The notes under the pieces are model-generated. The model was not told the origin of the DNA, searched no databases, and worked only from the letters and a program-made list of their open reading frames with translations. A DNA stretch of 64,000 nt from Flammeovirgaceae bacterium (GTDB lineage Bacteria > Bacteroidota > Bacteroidia > Cytophagales > Cyclobacteriaceae): contig JAJTHV010000105.1 in NCBI GenBank assembly GCA_021300095.1, positions 1 to 64,000 of the forward strand, read 5' to 3'. Positions 16,083 through 25,366 of this stretch are shown here, piece by piece (position 1 is the first letter of the stretch; every line of letters starts with the position of its first letter). The position numbers were made by a program, and so were the translations under genes.

Positions 16083-18172
16083 ATGTCTTTCTTCGATACT
16101 TCACTGGAATTCTTAAAAGGCGTAGGGCCGCAGCGCGCAACTTTGCTTCAAAAAGAATTGAAGCTGTTTACCTTTGGCGATTTAATTCAGCATTATCCGT
16201 TCCGCTACGAAGACCGTACCCGCTTCTATTCCTTACGGGAAGTCAATGAACTGATGCCATTCATTCAGGTAAAAGGAAAAATCACCGACATCGAATTGAT
16301 TGGCGATAAATTCAAACGCAGACTGGTAGCTTACTTTACAGATGGCGAAGGCGAAATTGAGTTAGTTTGGTTTCAAGGCATCAATTGGGTGATGCAGAAA
16401 GTGAAACCCAATGTGGATTATGTAGTATTTGGCAAACCTTCGCGCTACGGCAGCAAACTATCCATGGCACATCCGGAAATAGATGTGCTCACCGAAAAAA
16501 GTGAGAAAGGTGGCTATCTGCAGCCGGTCTATCCACTTACCGACAAATTGCGCAATCGCTACATCGATAATAAGTTTATTATCAAACTGCAGCAAGATCT
16601 GCTGAAGGCGGCAATCTCACACATTCGCGAAACTTTGCCGGCTTCCATTGTACAACAACAAAATTAATCGGCAAAAAAGAAGCGATCATCAACATTCACT
16701 TTCCGCGCAACAACGAGTGGCTGCTGAGTGCCCAGCGCAGACTGAAGTTTGAAGAATTGTTTTTTATTCAACTACAGCTAATCAAGTTAAAGCTGGTTCG
16801 TCAAGGTAAATTCAAAGGAATCGTTTTTAGCGACACCGCTATCCTCACCAAATTCTATAAAGAACATTTGCCATTCGATCTTACCAACGCACAGAAAAAA
16901 GTCGTTCGCGAAATATATACCGATATGAAGTCGGGCAAGCAGATGAACCGCTTATTGCAAGGCGATGTGGGTAGCGGCAAAACCATTGTAGCTTTTATCT
17001 CTATTTTACTTGCCATCGGTGGCGATGCACAGGCTGCCCTGATGGCTCCCACTGAAATTTTAGCGCAGCAACATTATGCCAACCTTAAAAAGTATGCAGA
17101 CAAAATGGATATTCCCATTGCCCTGCTTACCGGTTCAGTAAAGAAAAGCGCGCGCAAACCCATTCACGAGCAATTGGTGGAGGGCACATTGAAAATACTA
17201 ATCGGCACCCATGCATTGCTGGAGGAAGAAGTGAAGTTTAAAAAACTGGGGCTCGCCATAATTGATGAGCAACATCGCTTTGGAGTAGCACAACGCTCTA
17301 AACTGTGGCAGAAAAATGCCGATTTCTACCCGCATGTATTGGTGATGACAGCTACACCAATCCCTCGCACGCTTGCCATGACTCTCTATGGCGATTTGGA
17401 AATTTCAGTGATTGACGAATTGCCGAAAGGTCGCAAGCCGATCAAAACCACACATCGTTTTGATTCACACCGGTTGCAGGTAAATGGATTTATCAAAACA
17501 CAACTAGAGGTGGGGCGTCAGATTTATATGGTGTATCCGCTCATTGAGGAATCTGAGAAGCTGGATCTGAAACATCTCATGGATGGCTATGAAAGTATTG
17601 CACGCGCGTTTCCCGATGTGCCGATCAGCATTGTGCACGGGCAAATGAAACCAGAAGCGAAAGATTACGAGATGGCGCGTTTTGTAAAAGGCGAAACCAA
17701 AATCATGGTAGCTACCACTGTGATCGAAGTAGGCGTAGATGTGCCCAACGCTTCGGTAATGGTGATTGAAAGCGCACAACGATTTGGGCTGTCCCAAATG
17801 CATCAATTGCGTGGACGTGTCGGTCGTGGAGCTGAGCAGTCGTATTGTATTTTAATGACCGATCATAAACTGAGTGCCGAATCCAAGACTCGCATTGAAA
17901 CTATGGTGCGAACCAACAACGGATTTGAAATTGCGGAGACTGACCTGAAGCTGCGAGGTCCGGGTGATTTGATGGGGACTCAGCAGAGTGGCGCGCTGGA
18001 TTTGCTGATTGCAGACTTGGGTAAAGATGGCGAGCTGCTGCAACAGGCCCGTGAGGCCGCCCAATTGGTGTTAGAAAAAGACCCACTGCTTCAACAGCCC
18101 GAAAATCATTTGATTCTACAACAAATCGAGTCGATCAAAAAGGCAGCTGTTAATTGGAGTCGGATAAGCTAG
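16083..18172 (+). pseudogene. recG: ATP-dependent DNA helicase RecG, split by a frameshift
   Basis: RecG remodels stalled replication forks and Holliday junctions. The first frame (16083-16667) encodes the N-terminal wedge/OB domain, from LEFLKGVGPQRATLLQKELK to ETLPASIVQQQN, then stops. The remaining protein continues at once in the -1 frame with KLIGKKEAIINIHFP and keeps all helicase motifs: Walker A GDVGSGKT, DEQHRFGV, TATPIPRTLAM and VIEVGVDVPNASVMV with QLRGRVGRG. Restoring one A in the A-run at 16660-16663 joins both parts into about 695 residues, the normal RecG length. All catalytic motifs are intact, so this is a very recent mutation or a sequencing error in a homopolymer. Confidence 0.9.
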
Positions 18173-18203
18173 CAAATCATTATTTTTGGGAAATTCTTCC
18201 CCA

Positions 18204-20777
18204 ATGATCTCCCGCGTTTTTCTAGTGCTCGCGTTGATGCACTTTAGCTTACTATTGACCGCGCAAGTCGGCAATTCATTTCTCACCCATTATTCACCCC
18301 GCGATGAACGCATCGATTACCGCAGTATGGGCATGGTGCAAGATGCCAGCGGCTTAATCTATTTCACCAATAAGCGTGGCGTATTAGAATTCGATGGAAA
18401 AAACTGGCACCTCATTGCCACACCGGGTGCTGTTTACACGCTATGTCTTCTCCAAAATCAATTGTATGTGGGCGGTGTATTTGGTTTTGGAAAAATTGTG
18501 CAGCAAGGAAGTGACAAAGCGTTTCAATCCGTATTTGCCAAGCCTTCCATCTTTTCGTCCCTCGTGGCAGCCGATAAGATATATACTGTCAGCGAGTCTT
18601 CCCTTTTCATAATTAGCGCAGATAAAGTAACAACAGAAATCAAAGCCGATAGCGCAAACCTATTCCATGGATTAGTAGAGGTTCGAGATAGTGTTTTTGT
18701 AAAAACCGGATTCCAACATCTGCTGCAAGTGCAGAATAACAAATTGGTGGAAACGAAACTCACCCTTCCCATGACGGAAGAAATTGTTTTTGCTACCGCA
18801 CAGAAAAAAACAGGCGATGTATTGCTAGGCACCGAAGCCGGATCGGTTTATATAATGAAGGGAAAATCGAGCCCCGAATTGCTCTCACTGCAAGATGCCC
18901 CCTATCTGCGACAAAACACGTTGGAGTTTGGCGTGTGGATGAACGAAAAACAAATTGCGCTGGGCACCTTGCTGGGAGGTGTACTGCTGATTGATGTAAC
19001 CACCGGAGCCACCATTGACCACTTGGATTTTAGCACCGGCCTACCGGACAACGAAGTTTTTGCCTTAATGGCCGATCAAAATGGCGGTGTCTGGGTAGCC
19101 CACGAATATGGATTTACACGCATTGCTCCCTCTCTGCCTTTCCGGTCGTTTAATCATTTTCCTGGTTTAAATGGAAACTTGTTATGCATCCAATCCATTC
19201 GCGGGCAAATATATGTTGGCACCTCTCTGGGCTTATATCTGCTGGCCAAAGATGAGTCATCGGCAGCGCGTCCAACGATTACAGTACAAATGAATCAACA
19301 GCGCAGAAGTCGATTTGGTTTTTTGCGCAAACGATCGGATCAAACTTCATCAGCATCATCTCCTACCTTCGAAACCAAAGTGATGAAGCCAGTAGGTTAT
19401 GCTTACCGAAAGGTGGCCGGAATTGAAGGGAAAGTCATTCAGCTAATTGAAGTAAATGGGAAGCTGATCGCAGCTGGTTTGGGAGGCGTGTTTGAGGTGC
19501 AAGGGGACAAAGTTAAGTCAATTGCCGCTACTCCTATCAAAACTATTTTCTTCTCCACTTCGCTGCAACAGTTATTGGTCGGCACCTACCATAATCAAGT
19601 GAAGACGTTTGCTGTGAACGGAGTCAATTGGAATGAAACGCACTTGCTCGATACACTCAATGATCATATCAGTTACGCATTTGAAGATAATCTGCAAAAT
19701 ATTTGGATGTGCGGAAGTAGCAAAGCCTACCGCATTGAAACACTGGATGGAACAATAACCGATGCAACAACATTTTCTATTTCCAATTCGTCATTAGATG
19801 AAATGGTAGGCGTTGCTTATGGAAACGAAGTTTATTTGGCGGCTTCGGGTGAGTTCAAACGCTTCGATCACAAAAATTCATTTGTTCGCTACGATTCGTT
19901 GCCTGGCCCACATCGCTACTTTGCATCCGCAGGCTATTTCTGGTTTAATGACGGAATACAATGGCGAACGGTAGATGCGCGCCTGAAATCATTGAAATTG
20001 CAATGGCTTGGACTTTTCCCTAATTTAAGATTTCTGGCACCCGATGAAAATGCACAAAGTTTGTGGATCATTACAGCTAATAATGAACTATATAAATTTA
20101 GCAATAGCCAAACATCTGGAGAGGATTCTCACTTTCCCTTGCTTTTGCGTCAGGTGCGTGGGCAGCAAATCAATTTGATAAAAGGAAAGCGCGTGACGAT
20201 GGATCAACCGGAGAACGAATTAGCATTTGAATTTATTCAACCCGACTACATCAGCAGCCATGCCATGCAATACCGATATCAGGTAAAAGGATTAACCAAT
20301 GGCTGGACAAGCTGGTCGAACTCTCATCACATTGCCAACTTCCCCTATTTGCCTCCCGGAGATTACGAATTGGCGATGCAATCGCGCGATGTGCTGGGCA
20401 ACGAATCCAAAGTAGAGCTTATACCATTTGAGATTTTACCCCCGTACTGGAAGCGCTGGTGGTTTTATGCACTGGAGTTTGGTTTTTTTGGAATACTCAT
20501 GTTGCTATCGGTTAAGCTGAGTGTGGCGAATGAAAAATACCGCACCGTCAGTGAAGTGTTGTCCCTACTAACAGTAATTATTTTTATTCAATTTTTGCAG
20601 ACAGCGATTACCACCTCCATTGAAATCAGAAGCTCGCCTGTATTTGAATTTTTTATTCAGGTATTCATTGCACTCATAGTCTTTCCGGTGGAAAACTATT
20701 TTCGAAAATTCATGAAGGCTGCAGCCGAGGGAAAATTTCAACTTAAAATAAAACAAGGAAAGGAGGTTAATTCGTAA
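18204..20777 (+). CDS. Two-component-type beta-propeller/Y_Y_Y sensor without output domain
   Basis: The 857-residue protein has a signal peptide (VFLVLALMHFSLLLTAQ), then a long periplasmic beta-propeller sensor of short repeats such as MVQDASGLIYFTNKRGVLEF and LMADQNGGVWVAHEYGFTRI. A Y_Y_Y domain follows at about 690-760 (MQYRYQVKGLTNGWTSWSN), then three membrane-spanning segments (YALEFGFFGILMLLSVKLSV and two more) and a basic tail. The hybrid sensors with this architecture normally end in a histidine kinase or LytTR/HTH part, which is absent here. I used the ATG at 18204; a TTG six codons earlier would put extra residues before the signal peptide. It probably signals through a partner protein. 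Confidence 0.8.
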   Translation: MISRVFLVLALMHFSLLLTAQVGNSFLTHYSPRDERIDYRSMGMVQDASGLIYFTNKRGVLEFDGKNWHLIATPGAVYTLCLLQNQLYVGGVFGFGKIVQQGSDKAFQSVFAKPSIFSSLVAADKIYTVSESSLFIISADKVTTEIKADSANLFHGLVEVRDSVFVKTGFQHLLQVQNNKLVETKLTLPMTEEIVFATAQKKTGDVLLGTEAGSVYIMKGKSSPELLSLQDAPYLRQNTLEFGVWMNEKQIALGTLLGGVLLIDVTTGATIDHLDFSTGLPDNEVFALMADQNGGVWVAHEYGFTRIAPSLPFRSFNHFPGLNGNLLCIQSIRGQIYVGTSLGLYLLAKDESSAARPTITVQMNQQRRSRFGFLRKRSDQTSSASSPTFETKVMKPVGYAYRKVAGIEGKVIQLIEVNGKLIAAGLGGVFEVQGDKVKSIAATPIKTIFFSTSLQQLLVGTYHNQVKTFAVNGVNWNETHLLDTLNDHISYAFEDNLQNIWMCGSSKAYRIETLDGTITDATTFSISNSSLDEMVGVAYGNEVYLAASGEFKRFDHKNSFVRYDSLPGPHRYFASAGYFWFNDGIQWRTVDARLKSLKLQWLGLFPNLRFLAPDENAQSLWIITANNELYKFSNSQTSGEDSHFPLLLRQVRGQQINLIKGKRVTMDQPENELAFEFIQPDYISSHAMQYRYQVKGLTNGWTSWSNSHHIANFPYLPPGDYELAMQSRDVLGNESKVELIPFEILPPYWKRWWFYALEFGFFGILMLLSVKLSVANEKYRTVSEVLSLLTVIIFIQFLQTAITTSIEIRSSPVFEFFIQVFIALIVFPVENYFRKFMKAAAEGKFQLKIKQGKEVNS

Positions 20778-20805
20778 CTTGAACTTTGAAATCGAACCAT
20801 AGCTT

Positions 20806-20952
20806 ATGAAGAAGAGCATTTTTAAAGTAATGGCATCCATTAATAAAATCATTCTTCCCCGCTACAGTAAAAAAGACATCACCAAGTTGAGCAAACTAGA
20901 GAAGGCTATTGTAGCCTATCGGTATTGGATAACATTGAATGCGCTGGATTAA
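20806..20952 (+). CDS. 48-aa conserved Bacteroidota small protein
   Basis: A 48-codon frame encodes MKKSIFKVMASINKIILPRY through AIVAYRYWITLNALD. Very similar mini-proteins, with an NK-LLPS-(T/S)K core and a C-terminal YYVTKNALD-like end, recur across Bacteroidota. Some are labelled SsrA-binding protein in databases, which I think is a propagated mislabel. It starts 28 bases after the propeller gene stop. It is basic and helical; I know of no function. Confidence 0.7.
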   Translation: MKKSIFKVMASINKIILPRYSKKDITKLSKLEKAIVAYRYWITLNALD

Positions 20953-21003
20953 ACAGGCCTTGGTCGGCAAGGAAGAATGTGAAGTCAGCCGCCTCACCAT
21001 GGC

Positions 21004-21696
21004 CTAGGTATTTAGCCACCGCATAAATTTACCCCACAGGGTAGTTGGCATTTTCTCCAAAGGAGTTTCTGTTATCTCTATTGCCTCTGCTAATTTCTTC
21101 ATTTTTTTCGCAGGTGTGGCTGGCTTTACCCGGTTGAGGTAGTGATTGGTTTTCTTTTCTTTTTCTTCGGCTAGCTTTTGTTTCCGTAATAGCTCAGCTT
21201 CACGTTGTTCACGCTCGCGTTGCAATGCTACCGGGTTCTTGCGTGGACGCTCTTGGTATTCGCGAGTAGCAGAACGCTGTCTTTCGTTGCGTGGCTTTCT
21301 ATCTTTTTCTTCGGATGTGCCTTCTGCGCTTTCGTCTGTCTTTTTCTTTTTCTCCGGAATTTCAATTTTACCTAATACTTTCAGTCCAGCCAATTCAATT
21401 TTAGGAGCTTTAATCACTTCCGGCAGAGCAGTTTCTTCGCTCGTAATTTCGGCAGCGGGTGTTTCGATAACCGGAGTGTCTTCGACAGGGATAGTAACTT
21501 CTTGCTTTTCTTCGGCCATTACTTCTTCTACCGAAGCGAGGAGGTGAGGAGCAAATTTTTCCGTTACCCAATGTGCGTGTGCATCTTCAATTTTAGCGTT
21601 CGAGTCTTCGCTGATGACAACTTGCTTGGAAGCCAAAAACTGAATGATTTCTGGGGTGCTGATTCCCAACTTTCGCGACAACTGCCCGAGTCTCAT
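21004..21696 (-). CDS. IF-2 N-terminal-like helical protein
   Basis: The 230-residue protein begins MRLGQLSRKLGISTPEIIQF, the small helical fold found at the N-terminus of translation initiation factor IF-2. A long acidic and then very basic low-complexity region follows (about 60-200), with runs such as IPEKKKKTDESAEG and LLRKQKLAEEKEKKT and a coiled-coil tendency near 155-185. The real IF-2 GTPase domain is absent, so this is not infB. Similar short proteins exist in Bacteroidota without a known role. An RNA- or ribosome-related role is only suggested by the domain and charge. Confidence 0.7.
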   Translation of the reverse strand: MRLGQLSRKLGISTPEIIQFLASKQVVISEDSNAKIEDAHAHWVTEKFAPHLLASVEEVMAEEKQEVTIPVEDTPVIETPAAEITSEETALPEVIKAPKIELAGLKVLGKIEIPEKKKKTDESAEGTSEEKDRKPRNERQRSATREYQERPRKNPVALQREREQREAELLRKQKLAEEKEKKTNHYLNRVKPATPAKKMKKLAEAIEITETPLEKMPTTLWGKFMRWLNT

Positions 21697-21747
21697 AGAT
21701 GAAAAATTTGCGCAAATATAGGGCGGCTGGCTATACCAACAAACGGC

Positions 21748-22155
21748 CTAGTCATCAAATCCCTTCTGACGCCATTTCTTCTTTTCTCCGGCTTTCTTCT
21801 TTTCGAGGATTCGTTTTTGCTTGGCAGCCTTGCTGGGCTTAGAGGGCTTGCGTACTTTTTTCTTGGTGAAGGCTTTTACCAACAGCTTTTCCAGTTTTTT
21901 AATGACCTCTTCTTTGTTCTGTAGCTGTGAACGCTTCTCTTGCGAGGTGAGCATCAACACACCCTCTTTGGTAATGATGGATGCCAGTTTTTCGAGTATC
22001 ACATTCTTCTCATCCTCCGACAATGCCGATTGATGGATATTCCACGAAAGTGTGACCTTGGTGTTGACCTTGTTTACATTTTGTCCACCCGGCCCGCTGC
22101 TGCGCGAAGTAGTGAAAACAAATTCAGAATAGTAGTTCGATACAGACGGGTTCAC
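21748..22155 (-). CDS. arfB: Alternative ribosome-rescue factor ArfB (YaeJ)
   Basis: The 135-residue protein contains the release-factor catalytic loop SRSSGPGGQNVNKVNTKV (GGQ near residues 22-24) but none of the codon-recognition domains of RF1/RF2. The basic C-terminal tail (KKAGEKKKWRQKG) is the segment that enters the empty mRNA channel of stalled ribosomes. It hydrolyses peptidyl-tRNA on ribosomes stuck on truncated mRNA. The length is that of ArfB (about 135-140). It follows the VOC gene by 21 bases on the same strand, so the two are likely one operon. Confidence 0.95.
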   Translation of the reverse strand: MNPSVSNYYSEFVFTTSRSSGPGGQNVNKVNTKVTLSWNIHQSALSEDEKNVILEKLASIITKEGVLMLTSQEKRSQLQNKEEVIKKLEKLLVKAFTKKKVRKPSKPSKAAKQKRILEKKKAGEKKKWRQKGFDD

Positions 22156-22176
22156 GTGTGTTGGTTCAGTATTGTT

Positions 22177-22566
22177 TTACTTAGGTACGGGCACGGAATG
22201 TAAAGCAATCCGATTGCCTTCCGTGTCTAGAAGTAAGCCCATAAAACCATATTCCGGTGAAATTTCCGTTTTTGGCATCAGTACTTTGCCACCGGCAGCT
22301 TCCACTCGATTTAATACCAATTGCAGATCCGGGTTCCCATTCAAATAAATCAGGGGTCCTTCGGTAGCGGATGGTTTATGATAACCGCCACTGTCAACTA
22401 ATGCGCCACCCACTTGCGTCATCGGATCATCGATTGGAAACATGCGCATTTTAATGTTGTCCAAATCAAGTGGTGCCAACTTTATCTGGAAAATGGTTTC
22501 ATAAAATTGTGTGGCCCTTCCAATATCGGTAGTCGGAATCTCGAACCAACTGATCGCGTTTTGCAT
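22177..22566 (-). CDS. VOC (glyoxalase/bleomycin-resistance) family protein
   Basis: The 129-residue protein has the vicinal oxygen chelate fold: two beta-alpha-beta3 modules, with AISWFEIPTTDIGRATQFYE at the start and KVLMPKTEISPEYGFMGLLL in the second half, then DTEGNRIALHS near the end. It belongs to the general VOC group that includes glyoxalases, dioxygenases and resistance proteins, and the substrate cannot be predicted. It is a cytosolic protein, 21 bases upstream of arfB. Confidence 0.88.
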   Translation of the reverse strand: MQNAISWFEIPTTDIGRATQFYETIFQIKLAPLDLDNIKMRMFPIDDPMTQVGGALVDSGGYHKPSATEGPLIYLNGNPDLQLVLNRVEAAGGKVLMPKTEISPEYGFMGLLLDTEGNRIALHSVPVPK

Positions 22567-22624
22567 AGTGAATTGGGTTTAGCGATGAAATTTATTTCAA
22601 TTTAATTTATTTCCTGATAATACA

Positions 22625-23743
22625 TCACATGCCACGTCCACCTGTCAGGAACTGATAAGTAGCCGGGCTTATTCTTCGAAAGGCAGCTCCCAGCAAAACA
22701 CAAATGCCGATAACCAGGAGAGGCAAAAGTACAAACGTAATCATGCGATAGCCCGTGGTGAATTGCAACCATTCAAACATAGCATCAATAAAAATGGCGA
22801 CCCACGGTGCATGCAGCGCATAAATGAAAAATGAAAATGCGGTGAGCCATACAAACCATTTTTGATGCATAAACAAACGCACCAACTGATCCAATCCAAA
22901 CCAACAAGTGATCAGCCCGCAGACAATCACAACTTTATGAAGCAATGTGATTATAGGATAGACAGCTTCTCCAATCACCGATTGACCCTCGAATACTAGC
23001 CATGTTTTAAGTAAAGAAAGTGCTACAAATGCCACACCCCAATAAACCGGCTTGAGATATTTAGCAGGCGTTTCAATGGAGAAATTGGTTTTCTGAATCC
23101 AAACTCCCAATGAAAAGAACAGTAATCCTTCTCCTTCAATCAAAATCAAACCTCCTGTAGATAGCCAAAACAAAAATGCTATAGTAAAGAAAATCCATCG
23201 CGCGTAAGCGTGCAACACACACCAACGAATAGCAGGATAGGCCAGGTTATAAAAAAACAACACGCGAATAAACCACAATTGATAAGCCACCGGAAAGAAC
23301 AACCACCGACCAATTACTTCATACCAATGATATTCGTGCAGAAACATGCGCTGCTCATCAATTTGCAACATGTGTGTTTGAGCAAGCAGGCGTTTTCCCA
23401 ATGGGCTCAACTCAAACGCATAGCAGAGCAACAGCGCGATGGCACTCCACACAAAGTAAGGCACGAGCAATGACTTAAACCGCTTTCCAATTCGTTCTTT
23501 ATTAGGAGTAGCATCATGCGCGGCATATAGATAGCCCGAGATGATGAACAACATGGGGATGCGAAAGCGAAACAATCCATTGGCCAACCAATATTCGATA
23601 AAGGAAGTGATGGTAAGCGATTCGCCCGGCAAAGTCCACGGCTGCAGGTAGCGATCTTGCAGATTGTAGCCATGCACGAACACGAGCAGCACCATCGATA
23701 CAAACGACCAAAATTTAAACTTTTGACTCATGAACGAAGTCAT
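22625..23743 (-). CDS. Acyltransferase family 3 membrane protein
   Basis: The protein, about 372 residues, has ten or so hydrophobic helices in the pattern of the acyltransferase-3 family (OafA/PglD-like). The N-terminal region has FWSFVSMVLLVFVHGYNLQD, where the motif-1 His lies, and FRIPMLFIISGYLY, a hallmark of this family. Such enzymes O-acylate cell-surface sugars in the inner membrane. The start chosen is ATG at 23743; a TTG two codons earlier overlaps the stop of the OmpA gene. It follows the OmpA gene by two bases, so they are co-transcribed. The acceptor is unknown. Confidence 0.88.
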   Translation of the reverse strand: MTSFMSQKFKFWSFVSMVLLVFVHGYNLQDRYLQPWTLPGESLTITSFIEYWLANGLFRFRIPMLFIISGYLYAAHDATPNKERIGKRFKSLLVPYFVWSAIALLLCYAFELSPLGKRLLAQTHMLQIDEQRMFLHEYHWYEVIGRWLFFPVAYQLWFIRVLFFYNLAYPAIRWCVLHAYARWIFFTIAFLFWLSTGGLILIEGEGLLFFSLGVWIQKTNFSIETPAKYLKPVYWGVAFVALSLLKTWLVFEGQSVIGEAVYPIITLLHKVVIVCGLITCWFGLDQLVRLFMHQKWFVWLTAFSFFIYALHAPWVAIFIDAMFEWLQFTTGYRMITFVLLPLLVIGICVLLGAAFRRISPATYQFLTGGRGM

Positions 23744-23745
23744 GC

Positions 23746-24489
23746 TCAATTATTTTTTCGTTTGATCAGAATTTCCACGCGCCTGTTTTTTCGTCTGCCT
23801 TCGGGGGTATCGTTTGGTTGTATGGGTAGGGAGTTGCCAAAGCCGATGAATGAAATACGTTCCGGATTAATGCCTCGATCTAATAAGTATTCTGCCACTG
23901 CTTCTGCTCGCTGCGAAGAAAGTTCCAGATTAAAATCTTCTTTGCCGGTGTTATCCGTATGTCCGGAGATGGAAGCTGTAGACTTTGATTCCTTTTTCAA
24001 AAAGACAGCGATTGAGTCGAGCGTGGTATAAATCTCCTCACGCAAGTGGTAACTGTTCGTTTCGAAAAGCACTTCGCCTAACACAATAACACTATCCGAA
24101 GCCGCGGGCGGTGGCGTAGGCTTGGGCTTTTCTTTGGGCGGCATTTTCGCAATCGGTTTGTCTTGCTTTATCCGCACCGTGTCGATCGATGGGGTTCTTT
24201 TGCTATTGAATTTACTTGCCTTGTTATAATCGTATCGTCTGCTGCGTTGCCCATCGCGCCATCCGATAAAAGCCCGGCATTTTTTATTAAAGCATACCAA
24301 CCGAGTTAAGAAAAAATGATGAGGAGCACCCTTGCGTCTGGTTACGGCTGCATTTTCTTTGCTAAGATGCGAAACGAACAGAGGCACCTTACTTTCTCTT
24401 TTTTCTTGTGCATGACTGCCAAGGCTAAAGAAAACAAATAGCAGGGCAGGCAGGCATTTATAGGTGAATGAAAGAAAAGGATTCGGCAT
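23746..24489 (-). CDS. OmpA family outer-membrane protein
   Basis: The 247-residue protein has a signal peptide (CLPALLFVFFSLGSHAQ), a basic middle region with two cysteines (LVCFNKKCRAFIGWRDGQRS), a proline-rich linker (KPTPPPAAS) and a C-terminal OmpA peptidoglycan-binding domain at about 135-245. The latter shows ISGHTDNTGKEDFNLELSSQ and ISFIGFGNSLPIQPND. It should tether the outer membrane to peptidoglycan. There is no N-terminal beta-barrel of OmpA size, so it may be a periplasmic or lipid-linked variant. The gene overlaps the possible TTG start of the acyltransferase. Confidence 0.9.
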   Translation of the reverse strand: MPNPFLSFTYKCLPALLFVFFSLGSHAQEKRESKVPLFVSHLSKENAAVTRRKGAPHHFFLTRLVCFNKKCRAFIGWRDGQRSRRYDYNKASKFNSKRTPSIDTVRIKQDKPIAKMPPKEKPKPTPPPAASDSVIVLGEVLFETNSYHLREEIYTTLDSIAVFLKKESKSTASISGHTDNTGKEDFNLELSSQRAEAVAEYLLDRGINPERISFIGFGNSLPIQPNDTPEGRRKNRRVEILIKRKNN

Positions 24490-24626
24490 GTGATTTAATG
24501 TCTTAGTGCATTATTTTATGCAAAGCATGTTAACCTACTATTTTTATTTTATGATTTGAACGTAATGTCGGCATTTTTTGATATGCAGCTCATTAGTTTT
24601 GCATGATCTTTGTTTGATAGTAAGGC

Positions 24627-25361
24627 ATGCAAAAATACGTTTTTATCGCCCTGATTGTGCAACTGGCGGGTTGTGCATCGTATGTTCCTCTTTCACATTC
24701 ATCAACTGCGCCCGTATTGCGAGCCCGACTGGAAGAGCCCGATGTTAAGATTTACCTGCAGCATCTCGAAAACAAATACCAGCATTATGTTTTTGATTTG
24801 GAGATTGAAAATCAAGGATCGGATGCAGTTTATATATCGCCTCAACAAATTTCATTTTACTTTTCAGATCAACGTTTTCCCAGACGAGAACTGTTGGAAG
24901 AAGGAGAGAAGTATACCCGCCTGAAGCGAAAGCAATTTGTGCGTAAACCCATAGAAGTAAAAGAGCTATACGAACAAAAAGAACGGAGCCGAGCAACGGT
25001 GGCCACAGTTTTTGCTTTGGTGAGCGTAGGGATGATGGTCTATGATGAGGCCAAAGATGCAAAAGACCGTTCGCGCAGCCATGTTACTGAAAAAGATGTG
25101 GTTCGCGCAGCTACCCGCGATGCCCTGGTGTCGTTAGCATTTACAGCTGCTGACATAGCACAAAAATCTACCCAACAAGCCCAAGAAGACAGTTACTTTA
25201 TCACCAACGAAATTTTTACGGAAGGAAAAATTGACGCCTGCCAGCGAAAACGTGGTAAAATATTTTTACCGGTAGGAGAAAGTCTACGCTATTTACGAAT
25301 GGTTGTGCCGATCGAAAACAAAGAATACATTTTCGATTTCAAGCACAAAGGATCCGAGTGA
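24627..25361 (+). CDS. Lipoprotein of unknown function
   Basis: The 244-residue protein has a lipoprotein signal with the lipobox LAGC (Cys16). The mature part has beta-rich segments (YVFDLEIENQGSDAVYISPQ) that resemble a small extracellular Ig-like domain, a central basic helix around 110-125 and a hydrophobic segment, VATVFALVSVGMMVYDEA, near 127-144. No known family is recognised. A TAGTTTTG -7-like box lies at 24594-24601, but without a properly spaced TTG. It diverges from the OmpA gene and converges with the amidohydrolase gene. Confidence 0.65.
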   Translation: MQKYVFIALIVQLAGCASYVPLSHSSTAPVLRARLEEPDVKIYLQHLENKYQHYVFDLEIENQGSDAVYISPQQISFYFSDQRFPRRELLEEGEKYTRLKRKQFVRKPIEVKELYEQKERSRATVATVFALVSVGMMVYDEAKDAKDRSRSHVTEKDVVRAATRDALVSLAFTAADIAQKSTQQAQEDSYFITNEIFTEGKIDACQRKRGKIFLPVGESLRYLRMVVPIENKEYIFDFKHKGSE

Positions 25362-25366
25362 TCAGG

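Noticed and set aside
16640-16680. Programmed -1 frameshift in recG
   Set aside because: No X XXY YYZ heptamer in the correct phase and no strong downstream structure were found; a homopolymer change is simpler.
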